Below, in pieces: positions 1 through 6,148 of a stretch of 6,148 nucleotides of DNA. The notes under the pieces are model-generated. The model did not search any database, was not told the origin of the DNA, and saw only the letters and a list, made by a program, of their open reading frames with translations. Each line of letters begins with the position of its first letter. Positions within the stretch are counted from its first letter, which is position 1. Source of the DNA: Bacteroidales bacterium (GTDB lineage Bacteria; Bacteroidota; Bacteroidia; Bacteroidales; VadinHA17); contig JABUEV010000161.1 in assembly GCA_013314865.1 (NCBI GenBank), forward strand, positions 1 through 6,148, in the 5' to 3' direction. Position numbers and translations under genes: made by a program.

Positions 1-1455
1 ATAGATTGATCCTCTGGCGGCGTCAGTGTTTCTGACGCTAACATTAGTTATTACAGGTATGCCGGATATTAGGGTTGAAGTTATTTCATTGGATGCCTTG
101 CTTTCGGTTCCGTTGGGATATACTGCCACTATCCTGTAGGTATACTCCCTCCCGTACTGCAAACCCTGACCATTATCTGTATCTGTGAACTGCAAGGTAG
201 AGTGGCCTGACACATAACCGACTTTGACAAAGCCTGTGCTTGGGGGAATTCCTGAAGTGCATGAATCAGCACTGAATCCGGAGGCCCCTTCCCTGCGGTA
301 TATGCTGAATCCGGAAATATAATCAGTGCCGTACTCTCTCCATGTAAGCCTTATAAATTTCCCTTCAGGCACGGCTTTCAGAAGAACCGGAGGAGGGCCA
401 AGTACTTTAATATTAAAATTATCAATGTCAGAAAGTTTAACCTCTGCACTTAAATCGTCAGATTTAATTATAACACCATATGGCTGATTTCTAACCGCCT
501 GGTGGCATGGTGTCCAGGTAAATCTGGCCGAGGCAAATCCGCTGATCGAATCAAGTTTAATAAATTGTGCCCTGCATTCAGGTATGGTAAAAGCTCCGGA
601 AGTGGCTTTCAGGCTTATATGATCTCCATCAGGATCTGTTGCAGTTGCTATAAAGTCGACTGTCTGACCTGCCTCAACACAATAATCTCGTAATGGTCCG
701 TTTTCAGGCGGCTTATTTTTGGCATCATAAACTTCAATCTGCATATCCCTTACAACAACTCCTATCTTTATACCGTTCCTCCATTCCTGTATCTCCATCG
801 CAACATTGTATTTACCGGTATCCACCGGAGTATTCCAGATAAGGTCTCCGCTTATTGAATCAACCTTTATAAAATTTGATGCAGGAGGAAGCTTGTAACC
901 CTCAATGGGTTTTCCGTCTTCCCTTGTGCATACGGTAAGCTTGTACGAAAGGCTGTCTCCGTCAGGGTCATAGGCTGCCGGGTTGTGAATGAACACATAA
1001 CCCCTCGCCGCTTTATCATACGGAGGATTAAGCAATACAGGAGTATTGTTTCGTCCGATTGCAGGATTGATAAGAAGCGTGGTGGATATTGAAAAAACAA
1101 CATTAACTGAGTTTGGGATGTTCTTAACACCCTCGTTCCTGTTCGGGTCCTGAACAATGATTCTGTAAACACCCGGGCCGGGGTAAGTATGGTTTATCCT
1201 GTAAATATTTCTTTTATAATAGTTTGGAAGATACGTAATACTCTCCCTGTCGGCAATCGATGAAGTATTGTCTCCCCAGTTTACTTCCAGCTGAGGTCTG
1301 TCTGCAAAACTGAGCGTATATGTGAAAGTCGTTATGGTTATCTCGTAAGTGAGATCGGAAATTTGTTTGTAAGTTATCTCTCCCGCCCTGTTGTGAGTAG
1401 CATAAAGGTCAGTCAGCAGAAAGGCAGTGAAAATTAAAATTATAGATTTTTTCAT
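1..1455 (-). CDS. Secreted multidomain protein, likely T9SS/gliding-motility-associated family (5' part; C-terminus outside window)
   Basis: An open frame of 485 codons starts with ATG at 1455-1453 and runs off the left edge without a stop. Residues 1-19 form a signal peptide (Lys2-Lys3, hydrophobic core, probable cleavage LYA|THN). The mature start THNRAGEITY is typical of large Bacteroidota proteins that often end in a gliding-motility-associated or type IX secretion sorting domain; that end is not visible here. Domains by eye: a PKD-like region around 20-130 (WGDN at 60-63, HTYPGPG at 89-95); two Ig/cadherin-like modules at about 140-250 and 255-350, each with DPDGD (163, 274) followed by FIK(V/L)DSISG (195, 298) and a W-x-TP strand end; and a fibronectin III-like domain at about 353-462. 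It is probably an extracellular adhesin or surface protein. The specific function is unknown. It lies 26 bases behind the DUF6702-like gene and is probably cotranscribed with it. Confidence 0.85.
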   Translation of the reverse strand, partial: MKKSIILIFTAFLLTDLYATHNRAGEITYKQISDLTYEITITTFTYTLSFADRPQLEVNWGDNTSSIADRESITYLPNYYKRNIYRINHTYPGPGVYRIIVQDPNRNEGVKNIPNSVNVVFSISTTLLINPAIGRNNTPVLLNPPYDKAARGYVFIHNPAAYDPDGDSLSYKLTVCTREDGKPIEGYKLPPASNFIKVDSISGDLIWNTPVDTGKYNVAMEIQEWRNGIKIGVVVRDMQIEVYDAKNKPPENGPLRDYCVEAGQTVDFIATATDPDGDHISLKATSGAFTIPECRAQFIKLDSISGFASARFTWTPCHQAVRNQPYGVIIKSDDLSAEVKLSDIDNFNIKVLGPPPVLLKAVPEGKFIRLTWREYGTDYISGFSIYRREGASGFSADSCTSGIPPSTGFVKVGYVSGHSTLQFTDTDNGQGLQYGREYTYRIVAVYPNGTESKASNEITSTLISGIPVITNVSVRNTDAARGSIY

Positions 1456-1481
1456 CTTTTCTGATTGTTCATTTTCCTGAT

Positions 1482-1961
1482 TTAGTTCAAAACAAAAGTT
1501 TTTTCATTCTCTGCCGGGGTAAGTTTAACCCCTTCCTCAAAGTCATTGATTTTTACAAGCACCATATTTGCCTGGTCAGAATAAAGGGATGTCATTATTA
1601 AATTCCTGACCGATATGGTTCTTATATTCCTGTCACAATCGTATTTCAATCTGATGTCCATCTCATTATCCGACAAAGTTACCCCGTCAATTTTTCCTGA
1701 AAGTTTCTTTTTGTTTACTGAGATAAGAACTTTCTGATCAATATACCCTTCCAGAAAATCTTCAGATCTTTTCAGATCCGCCTTAAAATCTGATTCATTT
1801 GCTGTCCCTCCGTTGAAGCCTGAATCAGTCACATAGTCATCAAAATATATTTTCAGAAAGACATTCAGAACAGCTTCTACCTGGTCAAACTCTATTCCCA
1901 TCATAGTAACATGAACAGGGTGATAAAACAAAAAGAAGAAAAGTAGAAAAAGCTTATTCAT
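1482..1961 (-). CDS. Small exported protein, DUF6702-like
   Basis: This 159-residue protein has a short hydrophobic N-terminus (residues 1-13, nearly all Leu/Phe) followed directly by HPVHVTM. That matches the start of DUF6702 proteins of Bacteroidota, where a signal segment leads into HPxHVS and an I-x-(Y/F) strand. Other family-like features are the K-I-Y-F-D-D segment at 37-42, the L-x-GYI at 70-74, and a C-terminal N-L-I-x-x-x-L-Y-S-D-Q-x-N stretch at 120-132. The rest is predicted beta-rich with alternating hydrophobic residues. The cleavage site is unclear because no A-x-A precedes the His, and no lipobox is present; the single Cys is at 109. The function of the family is not known to me. 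The gene sits 50 bases after pyk and 26 bases before the large secreted protein, which suggests it is read as part of the aroQ-pyk transcript. The family call rests on recognised motifs only. Confidence 0.8.
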   Translation of the reverse strand: MNKLFLLFFFLFYHPVHVTMMGIEFDQVEAVLNVFLKIYFDDYVTDSGFNGGTANESDFKADLKRSEDFLEGYIDQKVLISVNKKKLSGKIDGVTLSDNEMDIRLKYDCDRNIRTISVRNLIMTSLYSDQANMVLVKINDFEEGVKLTPAENEKTFVLN

Positions 1962-2011
1962 GTCAGGGTTCTTTCATTAAGAAAATCCTCAAAAATCGCA
2001 CCAATTTGAAG

Positions 2012-3442
2012 CTAATCACTTATGCTTACCCGGTCTTTAAGGTAACTGACAGATCCGACCTCAATGAAAGAGAATCCTGACCTGCCCGTGAAATTTCCTG
2101 CCAGAACCACCACTATATCATCCGGTTTGAGGTGATCGGATTTAGTAAGATTATCCAATGCAGTGTGAATAAACCTGTCGACCGATTTTCGCTTTTCCTG
2201 ACAGCTTGCATAAACACCATAGGAAAGAGCAAGCTCACGCATGGTTGTGGGAGAATAGCTCTGGGCATATATAAGCGTATAGCCTCTGTATGCAGCCATG
2301 TCCCGTATAGTTCTTCCCATAATGGTATCTGCAACTATTGCCTGTGCTCCAAGCCTCACTGCTGTTTTCACGGCAACTTTTGCCAGATACGCGGAAACCT
2401 CCCCTGTAACATTTACTGAAGGCAGATCCAGAAACTTTTCCTTGTTGTTTTCCACTTCAAGGGCAACCTTGGTCATAGTCCTCACAGCTTCAACAGGATA
2501 CTTCCCGCTTGCAGTTTCGCCACTGAGCATCACCGCGTCAGTCTGGGAATAGATGGCACTTGCGATGTCACTTACTTCAGCCCTCGTAGGCCTTGGATTC
2601 GATATCATTGAATGAAGCATCTGAGTGGCAACAATAACTGTTTTCCTGCTGTTGATGCATTTGGAAATAATCATTCTCTGTATCCCGGGTATCTTTTCAT
2701 AGGGTATCTCGATGGCAAGATCTCCCCTCGCAACCATTATACCATAAACATTTTCAATAATCTCATCTATATTCCTGACTCCCTCCTCATTTTCAATCTT
2801 GGCAATGATTTTTATTTTGCTGTTGTATTTATCAAGGAGTTGCTGGACATCCATGACATCCTGTTTTGAACGGACAAAAGAATGTGCAATAAAATCAACT
2901 CCATTATTTACTGCCATCTCAATAAAAACCTTGTCTTTTGCGGTAAGAGAGGGCAGGCAAATTTTTACACCGGGAACATTGACGCTCTTCCGCGAGCCCA
3001 GAATGCCTCCGTCCTCTACATAACATTTAAGAGCATCTCCGTTCACAGAAACAGCTTTCAGATCAATATCACCGTCATCAATAAGAATTTGCGACCCGAC
3101 AGGTACATCATTTACAAAATTCCTGTAAGAGACAAAAATGGTACCGGGTATTGTTTTTCTTTCAGGGTTTCCGATAATGTCAACATAGGTTCCTTTTGCC
3201 AGTTCGAGAGGCTCATCACATATCGTGGTCCTTATTTCCGGTCCCTTGGTGTCGAGTAGAATTGCAATCCGGTCAGAAACCTCCCGTGCATTTCTTATTA
3301 TTTTAAGAGCGCCGTCAATATCCAGATGTGCTGAATTGATCCTTATCACATCCATTCCTTCGTTATAAAGTGCCCTGATGAATTCGGGATCGCATCTTTT
3401 ATCAGAGATAGTCGCAACAATTTTAGTCCTCTTGCCGGTCAT
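2012..3442 (-). CDS. pyk: Pyruvate kinase
   Basis: Cytoplasmic glycolytic enzyme converting PEP and ADP to pyruvate and ATP. The 476 residues match the usual bacterial length. The barrel domain A (about 1-66 and 160-340) is interrupted by domain B (about 67-160) and followed by the C-terminal domain (about 345-476). Visible active-site residues are Arg34 and Asn36, Asp64-Thr65-Lys66 in DTKGPEIRT, the catalytic Lys215 and metal ligand Glu217 in IIAKIENEEG, Asp241 in MVARGDL, Thr273 in VATQM, and the RPTRAEVSD...MLSGETASGKYP signature from 284. Glu69 is the residue associated with potassium-dependent enzymes. Two differences from textbook sequences are NSAH at 36-39 in place of NFSH, which puts Ala at a potassium-ligand position, and GDLA in place of GDLG at 240-243. 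The start is the ATG four bases after the aroQ stop, without a clear Shine-Dalgarno, so translation is probably coupled to aroQ. The stop is TAG. Confidence 0.97.
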   Translation of the reverse strand: MTGKRTKIVATISDKRCDPEFIRALYNEGMDVIRINSAHLDIDGALKIIRNAREVSDRIAILLDTKGPEIRTTICDEPLELAKGTYVDIIGNPERKTIPGTIFVSYRNFVNDVPVGSQILIDDGDIDLKAVSVNGDALKCYVEDGGILGSRKSVNVPGVKICLPSLTAKDKVFIEMAVNNGVDFIAHSFVRSKQDVMDVQQLLDKYNSKIKIIAKIENEEGVRNIDEIIENVYGIMVARGDLAIEIPYEKIPGIQRMIISKCINSRKTVIVATQMLHSMISNPRPTRAEVSDIASAIYSQTDAVMLSGETASGKYPVEAVRTMTKVALEVENNKEKFLDLPSVNVTGEVSAYLAKVAVKTAVRLGAQAIVADTIMGRTIRDMAAYRGYTLIYAQSYSPTTMRELALSYGVYASCQEKRKSVDRFIHTALDNLTKSDHLKPDDIVVVLAGNFTGRSGFSFIEVGSVSYLKDRVSISD

Positions 3443-3446
3443 TCTT

Positions 3447-3884
3447 TCAGGAGTTTTTTCTGGTTAATCCTAATATGGCTTCAACTGCCAGCCGGTAACC
3501 TTCAAGTCCGAAGCCAATTATGCTTCCTGCACAAAAACGCCCTACAAGGCTGTCGTGCCTGAATGTTTCCCTGTTCTGAACATTCGTGATGTGGACTTCA
3601 ACAACCGGCGATTTGACTGATGAGACAGCATCAGCTATGGCAACTGAAGTGTGAGTGTAACCTCCGGGATTGATTATTATTCCTGCATAACTAAAACCGG
3701 TCTCGTGTATCTTGTCTATTATTTCGCCTTCGGAATTGGACTGAAAATAATCAATTGTTATGTCAGGATAGATCTTTCTGAGAGTCTCCAGCCAGTCCTC
3801 AAAGGAAATATTGCCGTACTTCTGAGGTTCTCTTTTTCCCAGCAGATTGAGATTAGGGCCGTTAATGATTTGTATTTTCATCAT
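3447..3884 (-). CDS. aroQ: Type II 3-dehydroquinate dehydratase
   Basis: Catalyses dehydration of 3-dehydroquinate to 3-dehydroshikimate, the third step of the shikimate pathway, in the cytoplasm; type II enzymes are dodecamers of about 150 residues, and this one has 145. The family motifs are in order: NGPNLNLLGKREP at 8-20, the catalytic Tyr23 with Arg18 on the active-site lid, QSNSEGE at 48-54, INPGGYTHTS at 71-80 with Asn72, EVHITN at 96-101 with the general-acid His98, and FRHDS at 108-112 with Arg109. Two ATG codons are adjacent (3884-3882 and 3881-3879); either could be the start, and the longer is given. It is the first gene of the minus-strand cluster, divergent from xerD, and its TGA lies four bases before the pyk start. 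The xerD/aroQ/pyk arrangement is one I recall from other Bacteroidota. Confidence 0.97.
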   Translation of the reverse strand: MMKIQIINGPNLNLLGKREPQKYGNISFEDWLETLRKIYPDITIDYFQSNSEGEIIDKIHETGFSYAGIIINPGGYTHTSVAIADAVSSVKSPVVEVHITNVQNRETFRHDSLVGRFCAGSIIGFGLEGYRLAVEAILGLTRKNS

Positions 3885-4071
3885 GTTAATTGCAGAAATT
3901 CAATTATCCGGTAAAAATAGGCAAAAATTATCAAAGCGGGTTACATAACATTTTTATATACTTTATGTTATTTTGCATCAATTGCTGTAACTTCCGTTTC
4001 TTTCCGGCGTAAAGCAAAACAAAGGTGATTTCAGTGGTTGCCGGAACAGGAAAGGAACAATATTTTAGATT
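3885..4071. other. Divergent intergenic region between aroQ and xerD
   Basis: This 187-base, AT-rich region must hold the promoters for both aroQ (leftward) and xerD (rightward). I found no full match to the Bacteroidetes TAnnTTTG box on either strand. Single-mismatch versions occur at 3968-3975 on the plus strand and 3922-3929 on the minus strand, but neither has a TTTG at the expected upstream distance. A purine-rich AGGAAAGGA at 4048-4056 lies too far (15 bases) from the xerD ATG to act as an ordinary ribosome binding site. A 7-bp inverted repeat is listed separately. Confidence 0.6.
3945..3971. repeat. 7-bp inverted repeat (ATAACAT / ATGTTAT) in the aroQ-xerD intergenic region
   Basis: ATAACAT at 3945-3951 is the exact reverse complement of ATGTTAT at 3965-3971, with a 13-base AT-rich spacer. 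The arm centres are 20 bp apart, close to two helical turns, which would suit a dimeric DNA-binding protein between the two divergent genes. The region is AT-rich, so chance is a real possibility. The repeat is a poor terminator candidate: the arms are AT-rich and it stands upstream of both genes. Confidence 0.4.
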
Positions 4072-4974
4072 ATGAGTCTCGGCTGGAAAGAATCTTTTAA
4101 AAACTTTCAGAATTATCTGCGGCTTGAAAAATCGTTGTCTGAAAACAGCATTGAAGCATACATGAATGATATCAGTAAGCTTGAGAAGTATTTTTCAGGA
4201 AGGGAAGATAAATCACGCCCTGGTTCAGTAACCTACCAGGACCTGAAAGAGTTCATCAACTGGTATACCAATGATAATCAGAATGCAAGAACCCAGGCCA
4301 GAACGTTATCGGGAATAAGGGCTTTTTTCAGATTTCTGCTTATAGAAGGAGAGATCAATGAGAATCCTGCATCGCTTCTCGAATCTCCCAAGATAGGTTT
4401 AAGACTGCCTGAGGTTTTATCAGTAACTGAAATAGACAGAATCGTTAATTCAGTTGATTTGAGCAAACCGGAAGGTCACCGGAATAAGGCTATTATAGAG
4501 ACATTGTACGGATGCGGGCTGAGGGTGTCGGAACTGGTAAATCTGAGGCTGACCGATATTCACTATTCAGAAGGTTTTGTAGTGGTTACGGGGAAAGGAA
4601 ACAAGCAAAGGCTGGTTCCGATAAGCAATACTGCATTAAAGGAGATAGATCTTTACCTGCAAAAAAGAAAACTTCTTCCGGTAATTCATGATCAGAATAT
4701 ACTCTTCCTGAACCGCAGGGGGAGAAAGCTTACAAGGGCCATGATTTTTGAGATTATAAAGGATCTTTCAGCAAGGGCCGGAATAAAAAAGAATATAAGC
4801 CCCCATACATTCAGGCATTCATTTGCAACCCACATGATTGAAGCAGGGGCAGACCTCAGGGCTGTTCAGGAAATGCTTGGGCATGAATCAATTATGACAA
4901 CTGAAATCTATACTCACATAGACAGGAGTTTTCTCAGGGATACTCTGATTTTATTCCACCCCAGGTCACAATGA
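4072..4974 (+). CDS. xerD: Site-specific tyrosine recombinase XerD
   Basis: Tyrosine recombinase of the Xer type. XerD acts with XerC at dif near the replication terminus to resolve chromosome dimers. The 300 residues match Xer proteins (about 295-310). The N-terminal SAM-like core-binding domain spans about 8-92 (FQNYLRLEKSLSENSIEAY, later ARTLSGIRAFFRFLL), and the catalytic domain about 112-296. The full catalytic set is present: Arg151 (GCGLRVSEL), Lys175 (TGKGNKQRLVP), His245 and Arg248 (SPHTFRHSFATH), His271 (LGHESI) and the nucleophile Tyr280 (IYTHID). The ending LFHPRS is typical of Bacteroidota XerD. An in-frame TAG six bases before the ATG fixes the start. Its position divergent from aroQ, and the absence of attachment sites or phage genes, argue for the housekeeping enzyme rather than a mobile integrase. 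XerC is the nearest alternative. Confidence 0.93.
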   Translation: MSLGWKESFKNFQNYLRLEKSLSENSIEAYMNDISKLEKYFSGREDKSRPGSVTYQDLKEFINWYTNDNQNARTQARTLSGIRAFFRFLLIEGEINENPASLLESPKIGLRLPEVLSVTEIDRIVNSVDLSKPEGHRNKAIIETLYGCGLRVSELVNLRLTDIHYSEGFVVVTGKGNKQRLVPISNTALKEIDLYLQKRKLLPVIHDQNILFLNRRGRKLTRAMIFEIIKDLSARAGIKKNISPHTFRHSFATHMIEAGADLRAVQEMLGHESIMTTEIYTHIDRSFLRDTLILFHPRSQ

Positions 4975-4982
4975 GACAGAGG

Positions 4983-5013
4983 TTTCCATAATTGAATATT
5001 ATGATTATCTTTG
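4983..5013 (+). promoter_or_regulatory. Candidate Bacteroidetes-type promoter for ppdK
   Basis: TATCTTTG at 5006-5013 is an exact match to the Bacteroidetes sigma-factor -7 consensus TAnnTTTG. TTTC at 4983-4986 matches the -33 TTTG box at three of four positions, with a 19-base spacer in the expected range. Transcription would start a few bases after 5013, giving an A-rich leader of roughly 45 bases before the ppdK ATG. It lies just downstream of the xerD stop, so ppdK probably has its own promoter. The sites are seen in sequence; activity is inferred. Confidence 0.6.
4987..5003. repeat. 6-bp perfect inverted repeat inside the ppdK promoter spacer (CATAAT / ATTATG)
   Basis: CATAAT at 4987-4992 and ATTATG at 4998-5003 are exact reverse complements with a 5-base loop (TGAAT). 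The element fills the spacer between the proposed -33 and -7 boxes, where a bound regulator would block polymerase, so it could be an operator. As RNA it would be a weak AT stem without a following T-run, so it is not a convincing terminator for xerD. The region is AT-rich and a chance match is possible. Confidence 0.4.
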
Positions 5014-5063
5014 CACCTTAAATTTCAAAAAACAAATTAAACCCATATCAAATTCACACAACT

Positions 5064-6148
5064 ATGTCAAAAGTAAAAAGAGTCTACACCTTTGGTAATA
5101 AAACCGCAGAAGGCAAAGCCGACATGAAAAATCTTCTTGGAGGAAAAGGGGCAAATCTTGCCGAAATGTGCCTTCTTGGACTGCCAGTGCCAGCCGGTTT
5201 CACAATAACCACTGAAGCCTGCAACGAATATTATAAGAATAACTGCACTCTCCCGAAAGATCTTATGCCGGAAGTATGGGAAGCCATGAAGAAAACGGAA
5301 AAAATCATGGGAATGAAATTCGGCGACCCTGAAAATGCACTGCTTGTTTCATGCCGCTCCGGTGCTCGCAAATCAATGCCGGGTATGATGGATACCGTTC
5401 TTAATATCGGACTCTGCTCAAAAACCATCCCTGGTTTCCTGAAGAAAACCAATAATCCAAGATTTGTTTGGGATTCATACCGCCGTCTCATTATGATGTA
5501 TGCCGACGTCGTTATGGAAAAGGCTGAAGGAATTGACCTGGGCGAAGGAAAAGGAATCCGCAAACAGCTCGATGACATGCTTGATGAATTCAAGAAAAAA
5601 AGAGGATACAAGTCTGATACTGAAATTACTGCCGACGAGCTTAAGGATCTTTCCGAAAAATTCAAGAAAAAAATCAAACAGGTCCTTGGCAAACCTTTCC
5701 CTGATGACGCTGAGGAACAGCTGGTCGGAAGTATTCAGGCTGTTTTCAAAAGCTGGAACGGCAAGAAGGCTGTTTCATACAGGAGAATTGAAGGTATTCC
5801 CGATGACTGGGGTACTGCTGTGAATGTCCAGGCAATGGTCTTCGGAAACATGGGAGACACATCTGCTACAGGCGTTGCCTTTACACGAAATCCGGCAACA
5901 GGTGAAAACATATTTTATGGAGAATGGCTGGTCAATGCCCAGGGTGAAGATGTGGTGGCTGGCATAAGAACTCCGAGCCCGCTTAATAACGAAACAAAAA
6001 ATGAACAGAACAAGCATCTGAAAAGCATGCAGGAAGCCATGCCTGAAACATACAAGGAACTCTGTGATATCCGTGAAATACTTGAAAAATCATTCAAGGA
6101 TATGCTGGATATAGAGTTTACCATTCAGGAAGGCAAGCTTTATATGCT
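5064..6148 (+). CDS. ppdK: Pyruvate, phosphate dikinase (N-terminal 361 codons; C-terminus outside window)
   Basis: Reversibly converts ATP, phosphate and pyruvate to AMP, pyrophosphate and PEP in the cytoplasm. The visible part is the nucleotide-binding domain of a protein usually about 870-910 residues long; the phosphohistidine and PEP-binding domains lie beyond the right edge. Motifs in order are GGKGANLAEM at 26-35 with ATP-binding Lys28, GLPVPAGFTITTEAC at 39-53, SCRSGARKSMPGMMDTVLN at 96-114 with phosphate-binding Arg98, a Lys/Glu-rich helical stretch at about 161-240, GNMGDTSATGVAFTRNPATG at 261-280, NAQGEDVVAGIRTP at 291-304, and DIEFTIQEG at 349-357 with the metal/ATP-site Asp349 and Glu351. 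These PPDK-specific blocks exclude PEP synthase. An in-frame TAA at 5019-5021 with no ATG in between supports this start. No Shine-Dalgarno is present; the leader is A-rich. Arginine codons include many CGC/CGT, unlike xerD, which suggests high expression. Confidence 0.96.
   Translation, partial: MSKVKRVYTFGNKTAEGKADMKNLLGGKGANLAEMCLLGLPVPAGFTITTEACNEYYKNNCTLPKDLMPEVWEAMKKTEKIMGMKFGDPENALLVSCRSGARKSMPGMMDTVLNIGLCSKTIPGFLKKTNNPRFVWDSYRRLIMMYADVVMEKAEGIDLGEGKGIRKQLDDMLDEFKKKRGYKSDTEITADELKDLSEKFKKKIKQVLGKPFPDDAEEQLVGSIQAVFKSWNGKKAVSYRRIEGIPDDWGTAVNVQAMVFGNMGDTSATGVAFTRNPATGENIFYGEWLVNAQGEDVVAGIRTPSPLNNETKNEQNKHLKSMQEAMPETYKELCDIREILEKSFKDMLDIEFTIQEGKLYM

Noticed and set aside
867..1172. Minus-strand open frame of 101 codons and a plus-strand frame at 502-693
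   Set aside because: Both lie inside the long secreted-protein frame in other phases; neither shows a recognisable domain, and the long frame has a coherent signal peptide and domains.
1962..2011. Promoter for the DUF6702-like gene in the 50-base gap after pyk
   Set aside because: On the minus strand a GATTTTTG differs from TAnnTTTG at one position, but no -33 TTTG lies at the right distance; too weak to call.
2113..3259. Several plus-strand and minus-strand open frames of 73-125 codons across pyk
   Set aside because: They are shadows of the pyruvate kinase gene, whose motifs are complete from end to end.
3651..3914. Plus-strand open frame of 87 codons opposite aroQ
   Set aside because: Fully overlaps the well-supported aroQ gene on the other strand and has no family resemblance.
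4048..4056. AGGAAAGGA as the ribosome binding site of xerD
   Set aside because: It ends 15 bases before the ATG, and the in-frame TAG just upstream excludes an earlier start; Bacteroidota often lack Shine-Dalgarno sites.
4278..4466. Minus-strand frame within xerD
   Set aside because: Shadow of a complete recombinase gene.
4072..4974. Tyrosine recombinase as the integrase of a mobile element
   Set aside because: It has the Xer length and typical XerD ending, sits between core metabolic genes, and no attachment repeats, tRNA or phage/conjugative genes are visible.
4975..5040. Rho-independent terminator after xerD
   Set aside because: The only stem (4987-5003) is AT-rich, 6 bp and not followed by a T-run; a promoter-spacer palindrome fits better.
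5231..6124. Frames of 69-153 codons in other phases across ppdK, including a Ser/Phe-rich minus-strand frame
   Set aside because: Complementary-strand and off-phase shadows of ppdK; the Ser/Phe richness comes from reading Lys/Glu-rich codons backwards.

Overview
The window reads as a chromosomal segment from a member of the Bacteroidota (Bacteroidetes). Four things point there: a secreted multidomain protein whose mature N-terminus begins THNRAGEIT, as in many gliding-motility/type IX secretion-associated proteins of that phylum; a DUF6702-like small exported protein; a pyruvate kinase with the N-S-A-H variant that I recall from Bacteroides-type enzymes; and a promoter in front of the last gene that matches the Bacteroidetes TAnnTTTG consensus, with no Shine-Dalgarno sequence at the start. 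Almost all of the DNA is coding and I see no RNA gene, insertion sequence, CRISPR array or integrated element.

Minus strand, positions 3884 down to 1: four genes lie head to tail with short gaps (4, 50 and 26 bases) and no visible terminator between them. In order of transcription they are aroQ (type II 3-dehydroquinate dehydratase, shikimate pathway), pyk (pyruvate kinase), a small DUF6702-like exported protein, and the first 485 codons of a large secreted protein with PKD-like, Ig/cadherin-like and fibronectin III-like modules. The last gene runs off the left edge. It has no stop codon in the window, so it is easily missed.

Plus strand, positions 4072 to 6148: xerD (tyrosine recombinase of the chromosome-dimer resolution type) is divergent from aroQ across a 187-base intergenic region. 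It is followed after 89 bases by the first 361 codons of pyruvate, phosphate dikinase (ppdK), which runs off the right edge. The 89-base gap holds a good candidate ppdK promoter with a perfect 6-bp inverted repeat in its spacer.

Functionally, pyk and ppdK act on the same node (PEP/pyruvate). Pyruvate kinase makes ATP and pyruvate from PEP; PPDK is reversible, using pyrophosphate when it runs in the glycolytic direction. AroQ belongs to the pathway that draws PEP into aromatic amino acids, and XerD is a housekeeping recombinase. The two exported proteins have no clear metabolic link to the rest. I found no convincing new system. The points most worth checking are the altered potassium-site residue in pyruvate kinase, the ppdK promoter architecture, the pyk/ppdK neighbourhood and the truncated secreted protein.
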